NCBI GenBank assembly: GCA_963728825.1
Contig: CAVSLA010000003.1
Span: 186,001-250,000 of the forward strand
Direction of reading: 5' to 3'
DNA: 64,000 nt
Origin: CAVREM01 sp963728825
GTDB lineage: Bacteria; Acidobacteriota; Vicinamibacteria; Vicinamibacterales; CAVVIG01
In this document: in pieces, positions 25,874-34,252 of the stretch
Layout of the letters: each line of letters opens with the position of its first letter
Position numbering within the stretch: position 1 is the first letter of the stretch
The notes under the pieces: model-generated
What the model was told of the DNA's origin: nothing
The model's database searches: none
Seen by the model: only the letters and a program-made list of their open reading frames with translations
Translations under genes and position numbers: made by a program

Positions 25874-26167
25874 TTAGTGTCCGCCGAATACCACGTAGCC
25901 GCGTTTACGCAGGCTGTCGGCGAGGATTCCTTCCATTTCCTTGGCCCTGGCATACGGCATCGGGTTGAGGTGTGCGTACAGTTTCGGCACGAGCCTGGCC
26001 CCGCACTTTCTGACGATGCGTGCCGCCTTGATGCCGTTGCGGTGGTTCTCGAAGCGTCGTTCTGGGGACAAGCCCGTCATGCCCACGTAATAACCCGCCT
26101 TGCCGTCCCCTTTCGGGTTGCGGAGATACACGACGTACACCGAATGATGTCCCCGCTTTCCAGCCAC
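25874..26167 (-). CDS. GIY-YIG-like nuclease domain protein
   Basis: A 97-aa protein from GTG 26167. The open frame continues to an ATG at 26272, but that start would overlap the start of the divergent gene, so the shorter form is preferred. The sequence matches the GIY-YIG fold: HHSVYVVYL supplies the first strand (YVVYL for GIY), followed by AGYYVGMTG (YYVG for YIG), SPERRFENHRNG (the conserved Arg region), and a C-terminal Glu in KEMEGILADSLRKRGY, which would be the metal ligand. Single-domain proteins of this kind are often of unknown role. No mobile element is visible next to it. Confidence 0.72.
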   Translation of the reverse strand: MAGKRGHHSVYVVYLRNPKGDGKAGYYVGMTGLSPERRFENHRNGIKAARIVRKCGARLVPKLYAHLNPMPYARAKEMEGILADSLRKRGYVVFGGH

Positions 26168-26270
26168 GCGTAAGTTGTCGGCAGAAAGTGTTCCCCGATT
26201 TAGCGTCCTTGATAGAATCCGTTCGACTCTGAGCAGCCTGGTCACCGCAGTCTGAGCGCAGGAGAACAGC

Positions 26271-27491
26271 ATGAGACGGAATTTTCTCGTGGCGGCCGCG
26301 TTCCTCGTCCTGATCGCCGGCCTTGGTGCGGCTCAGGCGATTCTCGCCAGCATCGCGCTCGCGCAGAGCAAGACCTCGGTCCAGGCGCCGCGCTTCGAGG
26401 TCGATCCATTCTGGCCAAAACCGCTGCCGAACAAGTGGCTGTTCGGCAACACCATCGGCCTCTACGTAGACGACCAGGATAGCGTCTGGATCGTCCACCG
26501 TGGCGCCACGAATCTCGACGACAACGAGCGCGGTCTGGAACTGAAGATCTCGGACTGCTGCCAGGCCGCGCCGCCGGTCGTCGTCTTCGACCGGCCGGGC
26601 AACGTGGTGCGCCATTGGGGCGGGCCGGGACAAGGCTACGACTGGCCCTCATCGAATCACGGGATTTTCGTCGACCACACCGGCAATGTGTGGATCGGCG
26701 GCAACGGCCCTGGCGATTCGCACGTGGTGAAGTTCACGCGCGACGGCAAGTTCGTCGCACAGTACGGCAAGCCGAACGTGCGCGTGAGCGGCAAGAACAA
26801 AGAAGGCCAGCCGACCTACGCCAGGGGCAGCAAGGATCCGGACAACTTCGGCCGCGTCGCCAAGATCTTCGTCGACGGCAAGGCCAACGAAGCGTACCTG
26901 GCCGACGGCTATTTCAATCGCCGCGTCGCCGTGCTCGACGCGTCCACCGGAAAAATGAAGCGGTTCTGGGGCGCCTACGGCAAGCCGCCTGACGATGCGG
27001 TGGAGCTTGGCGCTTACGATCCGGCCGCCCCGCCGCGCCCGCAGTTCGGCAATCCGGTCCACTGCGCCGATCTGGCCAACGACGGCCTGCTCTATGTCTG
27101 CGACCGGCAGAGCGATCGCATCCAGGTCTTCAAAGCGGACGGCACCTTCGTCCGCGAGGGGTTCATCGCCAGGAACACCAAGGGCTCCGGATCGGTCTGG
27201 GACATCGCGTTCTCGCGCGACCCGCAGCAGCGCTACCTGTACGTCGCCGACGGCCAGAACAATCGCGTCTACATCGTCCAGCGCGACAACCTGCAGGTGC
27301 TGACCAGCTTTGGCACCGGCGGCCGGATGCCCGGACAGTTCTTTGGCGTCCACAGTATCGCGGTCGACTCGCAGGGGAACATCTACACGACGGAAACCTA
27401 CGAGGGGAAGCGCGTCCAGAAGTTCGTCAACAAGGGCATGGCGCCGGTGACGCAGGAACACCAGCTCACGGTGTGGCCGACGACCAAGTGA
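26271..27491 (+). CDS. Exported NHL-repeat beta-propeller (peptidyl-amidating-lyase-like)
   Basis: A 406-aa exported protein with a signal peptide (VAAAFLVLIAGLGAAQAILA) and a six-bladed NHL-type propeller. Blades are marked by segments such as NTIGLYVDDQDSVWIVHRG, HGIFVDHTGNVWIGG, KIFVDGKANEAYLADGYFNRR, LLYVCDRQSDRIQVFKADG, RYLYVADGQNNRVYIVQ and HSIAVDSQGNIYTTE. This organisation is like the peptidyl-alpha-hydroxyglycine amidating lyase family, in which His and Tyr residues at the propeller centre bind zinc; the enzyme activity is not shown. A copper-monooxygenase-like protein is encoded 3 kb downstream on the other strand. A ribosome site (GCAGGAGAAC) precedes the ATG. Confidence 0.82.
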   Translation: MRRNFLVAAAFLVLIAGLGAAQAILASIALAQSKTSVQAPRFEVDPFWPKPLPNKWLFGNTIGLYVDDQDSVWIVHRGATNLDDNERGLELKISDCCQAAPPVVVFDRPGNVVRHWGGPGQGYDWPSSNHGIFVDHTGNVWIGGNGPGDSHVVKFTRDGKFVAQYGKPNVRVSGKNKEGQPTYARGSKDPDNFGRVAKIFVDGKANEAYLADGYFNRRVAVLDASTGKMKRFWGAYGKPPDDAVELGAYDPAAPPRPQFGNPVHCADLANDGLLYVCDRQSDRIQVFKADGTFVREGFIARNTKGSGSVWDIAFSRDPQQRYLYVADGQNNRVYIVQRDNLQVLTSFGTGGRMPGQFFGVHSIAVDSQGNIYTTETYEGKRVQKFVNKGMAPVTQEHQLTVWPTTK

Positions 27492-27528
27492 CCCACGTGC
27501 GACGACGGGCCGCGGCTAGAATACCGCC

Positions 27529-29466
27529 GTGGTTGCGTTCACCCCATATGTAACTCCCGAAAGGGAGCTGCCCGAATCGACCGTCAAAGCGTACGTACCG
27601 GGCATCCTCTTCGGCATCATTTTCGGTGCGGCCAACGCCTACCTTGGCCTCCGCGCCGGCCTGACGATCTCAACATCCATCCCGATCGCCGTCATGACGG
27701 TCGCTGTCTACAAAGTGCTGGCGGCAGCTGGCCAGCGCGGCAACATCCTCGAAGCCAACATGTCACAGGCGATCGGCTCTGCGTCGAGCTCGGTCGCCAG
27801 CGGCGTCATCTTCACGATCCCGGCGCTGTTTCTCTGGAACCTCGATCCGACGGTCCTGCAGATGACGCTGCTGGCCCTGGGCGGCGGTCTGCTCGGCGTG
27901 CTGTTCATGATTCCGTTGCGCCGGCTGCTGATCGAAAGGGAGCACGGCGCGCTGCCCTATCCGGAAGGAACGGCGTGCGCCGAAGTCCTCATTGCCAGCG
28001 AGGCCGGCGGCGCGCGGTCGCAGGGCGTGTTCGCGGGGCTCGGCGTCGGCGCGCTGTTCAAAACGCTGGCCGGCGGTGCCCAGGTGTTTCCTGACGGGTT
28101 CGAAACGCACGTGCCGCTGCTGAACAAGGGACAGATCGGCAGCGAGATCTCAGCGGCGCTGTTCGGCGTCGGCTACATCCTGGGGCCGAGGGTCGGCACG
28201 GTGATGGTGAGCGGCGGCCTGCTCTCGTCGCTCGTGATCATTCCGATCATTGCCACCTGGGGCGAGGCGCGGACCACGCCGTTCTTTCCCGAGACGTCGC
28301 TGACCATCGCCGAGATGAGCGCCAGTCAGATCTGGTCGCGTTACGTCCGTTATATCGGCGCCGGCGCGGTGGCCACGGCCGGTATCATCACCCTGATTCG
28401 CAGCATCCCGACGATGCTCGAGAGTTTCCGGATGGGCGCCGAGCAGATGCGGGCCCGCGGCGGCGGACACCAGGCGGCGCCGCGGACGTCGCGCGATCTG
28501 CCGTTCAGCGTGACCATCGTCGGAGCGATCGGCGTGTTCCTGATGCTGGCGCTCGTGCCACAGGCGTTCGGTGCGCTCGACAGCATCGTTCATCGTTCGG
28601 TGGCGGCGCTCTGCGTCGTCATCTTTGCGTTCTTCTTCGTCACCGTCTCGGCGCGGATTGTCGGTCTGGTCGGCGTGACGTCGAACCCCACCAGCGGCAT
28701 GACGATCGCCTCGCTGCTCGGCACCTCGGCGGTCTTTCTCGCCATGGGCTGGACCGGCGACGCGGGAAAGATGGGGGCGCTGACGGTCGGTACCGTCGTC
28801 GCGATTGCCGCGTCGATCGCCGGAGACATGTCGCAGGACCTGAAGACCGGCTATCTGGTGGGCGGCACGCCGGATCGCATCCAGATTGGCGAGCTCGTCG
28901 GGATTCTGACGTCGGCCGTCTTCGTCTGCCTCACGGTCGTCCTGCTCGACCGCGCCTACGGCTTCGGCACGGCGGAGCTGCCCGCGCCGCAGGCGACGTT
29001 GATGAAGCTGGTCATCGAGGGAGTGCTCGACAACCTGCTGCCGTGGACGCTGGTCGCCATCGGCATCGGCATTTCGCTGATCGCGCTGACGCTTCGGCTG
29101 CCGGTCCTGGCGTTCGCGGTCGGCGTCTATCTCCCGGTTGCGACGATGGTGCCGATCTTCCTGGGCAGCATGCTTCGGCTGCTGGCGGAGCGTCGGGCGA
29201 CCAGCAGCGACGATAAGGCCGCGCGTATCGAACGGGGCACGCTGCTCGGCTCAGGCCTGGTCGCCGGCGAGGGGCTGGTCGGCGTCGCAATCGCCGGAGT
29301 CGCATTTTTTCTCGGGCGTGCGCCGGCCGGGCTGGGCTCCGAGTGGGCTGGCTGGGCGGCGCAGTGGATTTCGCTCGCCGCCTTCGCATTGCTGGCGATC
29401 TGGTTCTGGCGGTCGATCACCGCTCGGGACTCGGGACTTGCGGCCGGGGATTCGCGGAGGGTCTGA
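27529..29466 (+). CDS. OPT family oligopeptide transporter
   Basis: A 645-aa membrane protein with about 15 hydrophobic segments. It matches the bacterial OPT family (TIGR00733 type): PGILFGIIFGAANAYLGLRA and GLTISTSIPIAVM near the N terminus, EANMSQAIGSASSSVASGVI near residue 85, LPYPEGTACAEVLIA near 145, SNPTSGMTIASLLG near 385, and GSMLRLLAERRA near 550. OPT members import peptides or metal chelates. The start is GTG at 27529, 37 bases after the NHL protein, so the two may be co-transcribed. Substrate unknown. Confidence 0.93.
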   Translation: MVAFTPYVTPERELPESTVKAYVPGILFGIIFGAANAYLGLRAGLTISTSIPIAVMTVAVYKVLAAAGQRGNILEANMSQAIGSASSSVASGVIFTIPALFLWNLDPTVLQMTLLALGGGLLGVLFMIPLRRLLIEREHGALPYPEGTACAEVLIASEAGGARSQGVFAGLGVGALFKTLAGGAQVFPDGFETHVPLLNKGQIGSEISAALFGVGYILGPRVGTVMVSGGLLSSLVIIPIIATWGEARTTPFFPETSLTIAEMSASQIWSRYVRYIGAGAVATAGIITLIRSIPTMLESFRMGAEQMRARGGGHQAAPRTSRDLPFSVTIVGAIGVFLMLALVPQAFGALDSIVHRSVAALCVVIFAFFFVTVSARIVGLVGVTSNPTSGMTIASLLGTSAVFLAMGWTGDAGKMGALTVGTVVAIAASIAGDMSQDLKTGYLVGGTPDRIQIGELVGILTSAVFVCLTVVLLDRAYGFGTAELPAPQATLMKLVIEGVLDNLLPWTLVAIGIGISLIALTLRLPVLAFAVGVYLPVATMVPIFLGSMLRLLAERRATSSDDKAARIERGTLLGSGLVAGEGLVGVAIAGVAFFLGRAPAGLGSEWAGWAAQWISLAAFALLAIWFWRSITARDSGLAAGDSRRV

Positions 29467-29606
29467 GCTGAACGGCTCGAGGCTGGCCTCTTTCGCGTCG
29501 AGATCGCCGGCGCGGCGGTCGGCAACGGATACCTGTTCGGAGGCCATTGCCACTACCACATCGCGTGGCGGGAAACGCTGCGACGAATCAGCGCTGAGGC
29601 CGGTAC

Positions 29607-29673
29607 GTAGGGCGCACCTCTTAGGTGCGCCGGTATTGTCGGGTGTTCGTAGGGCGCACCTCTCAGGTGCGCC
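29607..29673. repeat. Two copies of a 25-bp REP-like palindrome
   Basis: GTAGGGCGCACCTCTTAGGT (first 20 bases, 29607-29631) and a second copy at 29649-29673 differ at one position over 25 bp. Each pairs GGCGCACCT with AGGTGCGCC. They lie in the 214-bp convergent gap after the OPT gene; the rest of the gap (29467-29606) holds nothing I recognise. They could fold as transcription terminators for either side. Confidence 0.85.
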
Positions 29674-29680
29674 ACAGTCG

Positions 29681-30610
29681 CTACTGCGTCGGGCCGCCTT
29701 TCACATTCACCCTGACGATCGCTGAGGTCGAGCAGCACTGACCGCTGCCGCCTTCACCGGCGCCCTCGATCGCGTTGACGCGCAGCCAGTATTCGCCGGG
29801 CGCTGCGAACGTCGCGGTGGTCGTGACCGTTTCGCCGGCGGCGTTGGTCACCGGCAGTGACTCGTTGGCGATCTTCACCGCCCCCGCGCCGCGATACTTG
29901 TCCCACCGAAGGTTCGCGGCGGCCGGCGGGCCGCCTCGACCCCGGCCCCGCGCGCCATCCGCATCGTCGGAACCGCGGCCCCGGCCGCGACCGCCGCCGC
30001 GCTGCGGATTCGGATCGAGCACGATCGTGTTGCCCTTGTCCATCAGCCACGTCGACAGCGTCAGCGGCTGACCGACCGCCGCGGCCATCGTCGCGTAGGT
30101 GCCCTTCGACGGGCCGGTGTGCTCCACGCCGTCCCCGATCTTGATGACCGGCGGCGTGTTGCCGGTGCCGGTGTTCAGCAACGGCTCGACGAAGTACGGC
30201 GGGTTCAGCCACGCGCTCACCGACTGCGTGATGCCGTTCGCGGTCAGCGTCCACGTGATCTTTTTCTGCCCGAAGTCCTTCGGCACCGTGATCGTGAACA
30301 TCCGGTTGTTGCGCTCCGGCAGGAAGTGCGTCGGCTGTCCCTGATCCGCGTTGCCCGGCTCGATGCGGTTGTTCGGTCCGACCGGGATGTCGAAGGATTG
30401 CTTCGAATTGCGGTTGTGATACCCGAAGAGGATCGACGAGGTGCCGTCCGGATTCGTGTACCAACCCTCGAGGTACGGGAAAACCGCCTCGCCCTTGCTG
30501 CCGAGCGGCTCGAGCGGCAGCTGCCCGGCCTGTCCGGCGGACAACACGACCCAACTGGCAAGCGCGATCATTCCCGTCAGACCTGCCACCGCAGACCTCG
30601 ACGCGCGCAT
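29681..30610 (-). CDS. Secreted protein of unknown function (309 aa)
   Basis: ATG 30610 is preceded by AGGAGG at good spacing and followed by a signal peptide (VAGLTGMIALASWVVLSAG). The mature protein is beta-rich (EAVFPYLEGWYTNPDGTSSI, LFGYHNRNSKQSFDIPVGPN) and contains a Gly/Arg-rich low-complexity linker (GGGRGRGRGSDDADGARG) near residue 215. A C-terminal immunoglobulin-like region (ATFAAPGEYWLRVNAIEG) precedes a Cys pair (GQCCSTSAIVRVNV). I recognise the family as recurring in Acidobacteria, often beside copper-monooxygenase-like proteins, but know no function. It lies downstream of the cytochrome/monooxygenase gene, separated from it by a terminator. Confidence 0.82.
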   Translation of the reverse strand: MRASRSAVAGLTGMIALASWVVLSAGQAGQLPLEPLGSKGEAVFPYLEGWYTNPDGTSSILFGYHNRNSKQSFDIPVGPNNRIEPGNADQGQPTHFLPERNNRMFTITVPKDFGQKKITWTLTANGITQSVSAWLNPPYFVEPLLNTGTGNTPPVIKIGDGVEHTGPSKGTYATMAAAVGQPLTLSTWLMDKGNTIVLDPNPQRGGGRGRGRGSDDADGARGRGRGGPPAAANLRWDKYRGAGAVKIANESLPVTNAAGETVTTTATFAAPGEYWLRVNAIEGAGEGGSGQCCSTSAIVRVNVKGGPTQ

Positions 30611-30636
30611 CGGATCCTCCTGCACTGATCAGAGCG

Positions 30637-30673
30637 AAAAAGCCAGTCACCACCCAAACGGTTGATGACTGGC
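30637..30673 (-). terminator. Rho-independent terminator on the reverse strand
   Basis: On the minus strand an 8-bp stem (GCCAGTCA against TGACTGGC, with further inner pairs) is followed directly by TTTTT. It lies about 50 bases after the stop of the cytochrome c/monooxygenase-like gene and before the start of the secreted protein, so it should end that upstream transcript. Confidence 0.8.
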
Positions 30674-30677
30674 GGAG

Positions 30678-30726
30678 GACTATCGACTGGCGACTATCGA
30701 CTATCGACTGTCGACTGACGACTGAA
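30678..30726. repeat. Period-7 repeat array (GACTATC type)
   Basis: Exactly seven heptamers (GACTATC, GACTGGC, GACTATC, GACTATC, GACTGTC, GACTGAC, GACTGAA) run up to the base before the stop codon of the reverse cytochrome gene (30727). The terminator hairpin begins 5 bases beyond the other end. Confidence 0.92.
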
Positions 30727-32076
30727 TTACTGCTGCTGTTGCGTATTTCTCGCCTCGCGCGCCTTCCTGGCGGCGAGCTCCGCTTCGTAGTCCGCATCGG
30801 ACATGTAGGTCACGTTGACCCAGGCGTGGGCCATCTCGTCGACCGTCCGGCCGCCGCCGCCGACCCAGGTATTCGGCTCGGGGTTCGACTTCTTGGCGCT
30901 CGTGTTGTCGTGCCACGCGGTGATCTTGAGGATCGTCCCTTTCGGCAGGACCGGCGCTGCTTCGTCGGTATAGACGTACGAGTTATGCCAGTTGAAGTTG
31001 AAGTCGGCCACGTGGCTGAGGATCTGCGTCTGGCCGTTCGGCAGAATCGCTTCCATCGACATCGCTTTGCCGCGCAGGTGCATGTGCGGCTGGAAGCTCT
31101 CGACGCGGCCCGCGCGCCGCATCACGAAGAACCCCTGCGTCGCCTTGACGCTGTTGGCTGGAATGTCGATGCCATCGGTGCCCATCAGATGCAGCGTCTG
31201 GCGGTACTTCGGTTCCTGGCCTTTGGGATAGAAGTAGATGCCGAGTTCCGCCGTATCGGTGATGTCCTCGCCAACCGAGGAGTAGTGGATGTCCCAGACG
31301 ATCCGCGAGCCGGCGCGCATCAGCTTGCCGGTATTCGGCCGCATGATCTCGCCCTGCTTGCCGACCGCCCATTCCATGAATGTGCCGGTGTTGGCGAAGT
31401 CGCCCAGATCGAACGCGGCGGGACCGCTCTGCTGCTGCTGATCCGGCTCCGGCTCCTCCTGCTGGAGCCGCGCGATTGCATGATGCGTGACCTCGCGTCC
31501 CTTCACCGTGGAGGGACGAATCTCGATCGCACGCACCCAGCGATCTTCGGTGAGGCCGGTCTCGACGACCGGACGCCACCAGGCATCGTTGGCCCGCGCC
31601 TTTTGCGTCCAGGGCGTCGACTTGATCACCAGGTCGGGCGCGCCGCCGAACAGCTCGGCGAAGTTCCATTTGGACTCGTCGGGCCACTGCACCGGCGGCG
31701 GCATGTCGGCCGGGTTGCCGCGCGGCGCGCCGCCATCGACCCAGCGACCGATCGTTGCGATCTGCTCGTCGCTGAGCGACCGGTCGTTCTTGAATTCCTG
31801 AATGCCGACGGTTTTGTCGATATGCCACGGCGGCATCTGGCGCGTTTCGACGCGCTGCTTGATCGAACGCACCCACGGGCGGACGGCCTCGAAGGTGACG
31901 AGCGACATCGGCGCAATCGAACCCGGCCGATGGCACGCCTCGCACTTGGCCTGGAAGATGGGAGCGATGTCTTTCGTGAAGGTGGGTACGGCGTGCGTCT
32001 GCGCTGCCACGACGGCGGGCGTCGCGAACGCGAAAGCCGCGACAACGACCAGAACGAGCGTCCCTCTGCTGCGCAC
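30727..32076 (-). CDS. Cytochrome c domain fused to copper type II monooxygenase-like fold
   Basis: A 449-aa exported protein with a signal peptide (TLVLVVVAAFAFATPAVVAA). A short cytochrome c-like domain holds one heme site CEACH near residue 45, with MPPWHIDKTVG as the likely Met/His segment. The remainder resembles the peptidylglycine/dopamine monooxygenase fold: a His-His pair in GREVTHHAIARL near residue 195, and the HxH metal motif in SFQPHMHLRGKAMSM near residue 325, with a further strand NWHNSYVY. This fusion is common in Acidobacteria and Planctomycetes and presumably carries out copper-dependent oxidation in the periplasm; the substrate is unknown. It is divergent from the NUDIX gene (219 bp apart; no clear promoter seen). 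Confidence 0.85.
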   Translation of the reverse strand: MRSRGTLVLVVVAAFAFATPAVVAAQTHAVPTFTKDIAPIFQAKCEACHRPGSIAPMSLVTFEAVRPWVRSIKQRVETRQMPPWHIDKTVGIQEFKNDRSLSDEQIATIGRWVDGGAPRGNPADMPPPVQWPDESKWNFAELFGGAPDLVIKSTPWTQKARANDAWWRPVVETGLTEDRWVRAIEIRPSTVKGREVTHHAIARLQQEEPEPDQQQQSGPAAFDLGDFANTGTFMEWAVGKQGEIMRPNTGKLMRAGSRIVWDIHYSSVGEDITDTAELGIYFYPKGQEPKYRQTLHLMGTDGIDIPANSVKATQGFFVMRRAGRVESFQPHMHLRGKAMSMEAILPNGQTQILSHVADFNFNWHNSYVYTDEAAPVLPKGTILKITAWHDNTSAKKSNPEPNTWVGGGGRTVDEMAHAWVNVTYMSDADYEAELAARKAREARNTQQQQ

Positions 32077-32295
32077 GTGGAACTCCTTTCCAAACTCACC
32101 GAGTCCCCAGGGTCCGCCTGATTAAGGGTAAAGGTAGCACCAGGGCCAGCATCCGCCAACTTTTTTCACGACTTGTCCGGCGCGCCGAAGCGCTCCGCGC
32201 GAAGGCGGTCCGGGCTCGGGATGGCTGCAGGCGCTCCATCTGGTTTCAAGCCCCGGCAGACATATCCTCTACATTGCGGATGATATCCCGGTCTG

Positions 32296-32712
32296 GTGTA
32301 CGCTAACGTTCTGGCTGATCAACCGGAGATTGTCGAGCAGGCCGGCGCCGTCGCGATACGTGGCAGCGGACCGGAGACTGAAGTGCTGATCATCCGTGCC
32401 AAAAAGGATCCCCGGCACTGGGTCTTTCCGAAAGGCCACATCGAGAAAGGCGAACGTCCCGCCGAAGCCGCGCTCCGCGAATTGCGCGAGGAAGCCGGCG
32501 TGGACGGAGAGATCGGCCGGGTTCTCGGCACGTCGACGTTCAAGTCAGGCCACGAGCACGTGCGGGTAGCGTACTTCCTCGTCAGATTCACGCGAACGGT
32601 CCCGCCAGCTGAATCGCGCGAGCTGCAGTGGCAATCGGTCAGCGAGGCCCGCCGGCTCCTGACCTTCGAGGATGCGCGGCAGCTGCTCGACGAGGTGGCG
32701 CGGGACGTGTGA
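32296..32712 (+). CDS. NUDIX hydrolase
   Basis: A 138-aa enzyme with an intact Nudix box starting at GHIEKGERPAEAALRELREE near residue 55 (GX5EX7REUXEEXGU, all key Glu residues present). The context FPKGHIEKGE with an N-terminal QAGAVAIRG strand resembles diadenosine polyphosphate or (di)nucleotide hydrolases. The substrate cannot be set from sequence alone. The start is GTG at 32296. It is followed 7 bases later by a membrane protein gene and may be coupled to it. Confidence 0.92.
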   Translation: MYANVLADQPEIVEQAGAVAIRGSGPETEVLIIRAKKDPRHWVFPKGHIEKGERPAEAALRELREEAGVDGEIGRVLGTSTFKSGHEHVRVAYFLVRFTRTVPPAESRELQWQSVSEARRLLTFEDARQLLDEVARDV

Positions 32713-32719
32713 GGGAGGT

Positions 32720-33610
32720 ATGAAGACGGCCGAATTCCTCGTCGAGCCGCTTCTCATCGGCTACGCCGTGCTGGTCACGGCGGCGATGCTCGCCATGGGC
32801 GATCCGGGGCCGTGGCTCCCCACCAATACCAGCGGCGAAATTGCCACGCTGGCCGTGTTCGCGTACTTCGTGGGCGTCGTCTTCGATCGCGTGGCCGATA
32901 CGATCCTCGGCCCGCTCGAGCAGCACTACCGCCTGCAGTTCGCGCTGAGGCATCTGCGCCAGCCTCACCACATCCCCACGGCAGCGGCCGACGATCCCTT
33001 TCCGAAGGACGCGTATCAGGTCCGTGTGATGCAGAACGAGCAAGCCTGGGCGCATGCATCGTACCTCCGCTCACGCATCCGGCTGGTGCGCGCGCTGGTG
33101 GTCCTCACGCCGGCACTCGGCGTGGCCAGTGCGGTGTACGCCGTGGCCAATCCGCGTGATGAAGCCATCAGGTGGATGGGGTCAGCAGGCGTGGTCGTCG
33201 CCTATGCGGTGGTCGGCATGCGGGCAGCCCGTCGGCCCGATCGCGTGACGGTCGCCGCCGCAGACGCCAAAGCATCAGGCTACGATCCGCCGCGAACGGC
33301 CGGCCTGAGCGATCCCGTGATCCGGCGTTGGTACACCGACCGGTTCGGCGACAACCTGCCGCTCTACGATTTGGTGATCCGCGCCGAGCCCGCACACCGC
33401 ATCGCGCTTCTACTTGCGGGCATCGCGGGCCTGATCGCCCTCGTCGGCGGCAGCCTGGCGTTCGCGCTGCTGATTCCGATCGCCACGATTCTGCTGCTAT
33501 CGGTATTGACCTTCTGCTGGTGGCGCATCACCGAAACGTTTTTCACCTTCCTGCGGAATTACAACCTGCACAGCGTCACAGCCGCGCCCATGGGTAGTCA
33601 GGTCGTCTGA
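32720..33610 (+). CDS. Membrane protein of unknown function (296 aa)
   Basis: ATG 32720 is preceded by GGGAGG very close to it. The protein has about six hydrophobic segments in two pairs plus (LLIGYAVLVTAAMLAMG, IATLAVFAYFVGVVFD, LVRALVVLTPALGVASAVYA, WMGSAGVVVAYAVVGM, IALLLAGIAGLIALVGGSLA, LLIPIATILLLSVLTFCWW) with a large cytoplasmic loop between. The EQHYRLQFALRH region and RWYTDRFGDNLPLYDLVIRA segment may be helical contacts. No family recognised. Its last 13 bases overlap the end of the convergent small membrane protein gene. Confidence 0.78.
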   Translation: MKTAEFLVEPLLIGYAVLVTAAMLAMGDPGPWLPTNTSGEIATLAVFAYFVGVVFDRVADTILGPLEQHYRLQFALRHLRQPHHIPTAAADDPFPKDAYQVRVMQNEQAWAHASYLRSRIRLVRALVVLTPALGVASAVYAVANPRDEAIRWMGSAGVVVAYAVVGMRAARRPDRVTVAAADAKASGYDPPRTAGLSDPVIRRWYTDRFGDNLPLYDLVIRAEPAHRIALLLAGIAGLIALVGGSLAFALLIPIATILLLSVLTFCWWRITETFFTFLRNYNLHSVTAAPMGSQVV

Positions 33611-33999
33611 CGCCGGGGCGCGTCGGCCGAACGGATGGCCGAGACGCCGATCCAGACACCGGCCGCTTCCAGAATCACGAGCAGCGCTGCCGTCGCCTGG
33701 AACGGGAGTCGCCAGCCGTCCGCGGTGATGCGCGAGACGTGGTCCGGGCTCTCGATGACGAAATGGTTCACCACTCCGAATACCAATGCTCCGGCCATGG
33801 TCAGCGTCAGCAGTTCCGCCCCGAACCGCCGATGGGTGCGCATCATCCACAAGGCGACGAGCGGACCGATGAGGATGACGACCCACACGAACGCGTTCTG
33901 CAGCGCGGACAACGGCACCTGTGCTCCCGAGTGCGCGGCCCCATGGACCAGGTTGACCATCAGATGCGCGATGACAATTCCTGTCGCCTGACCAACCAT
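33598..33999 (-). CDS. Small membrane protein (133 aa, four helices)
   Basis: A four-helix membrane protein (ATGIVIAHLMVNLVHGAAH, ALQNAFVWVVILIGPLVALWM, LLTLTMAGALVFGVVNHFVI, FQATAALLVILEAAGVWIGV). The histidines in HLMVNLVHGAAHSG and NHFVIESPDH fall near membrane edges and might bind a metal or heme, but this is speculative. I do not recognise the family with certainty. It is convergent with the preceding membrane protein and its start faces the 11-bp repeat array. Confidence 0.75.
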   Translation of the reverse strand: MVGQATGIVIAHLMVNLVHGAAHSGAQVPLSALQNAFVWVVILIGPLVALWMMRTHRRFGAELLTLTMAGALVFGVVNHFVIESPDHVSRITADGWRLPFQATAALLVILEAAGVWIGVSAIRSADAPRRQTT

Positions 34000-34072
34000 G
34001 GCTATGCTCCCTCGTCACCATGACGAGCATGCCCCGCTGTTTGTGACACCATCTGCTCCGGCACCACTGACA

Positions 34073-34237
34073 ATATCCGACCGCGGTCCGACACATGTCT
34101 GACACCGCTCTGACACCGCTCTGACACCGCTCTGACACCGCTTCGACAGCTCTCTTATACCTCTCCGACCGCGCTCTGACAGCGCTCCGGCCGCGGTTTG
34201 ACACCGATTCGATGTCGGTCTGACACCTATCTGACCG
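34073..34237 (+). repeat. 11-bp tandem repeat array, copy A3
   Basis: About fifteen contiguous 11-bp units of CGCTCTGACAC type. Units 34106-34138 are three exact CGCTCTGACAC copies; the others are degenerate, and further decayed units may extend back to about 34040. The array ends 15 bases before the ATG at 34253, so it forms the whole leader region of that gene. Confidence 0.92.
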
Positions 34238-34252
34238 GACTATACTCGCGGA

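Noticed and set aside
25874..26167. Homing endonuclease or mobile intron for the GIY-YIG-like gene
   Set aside because: The protein is a single small domain, with no intron structure, interrupted gene or flanking repeats around it.
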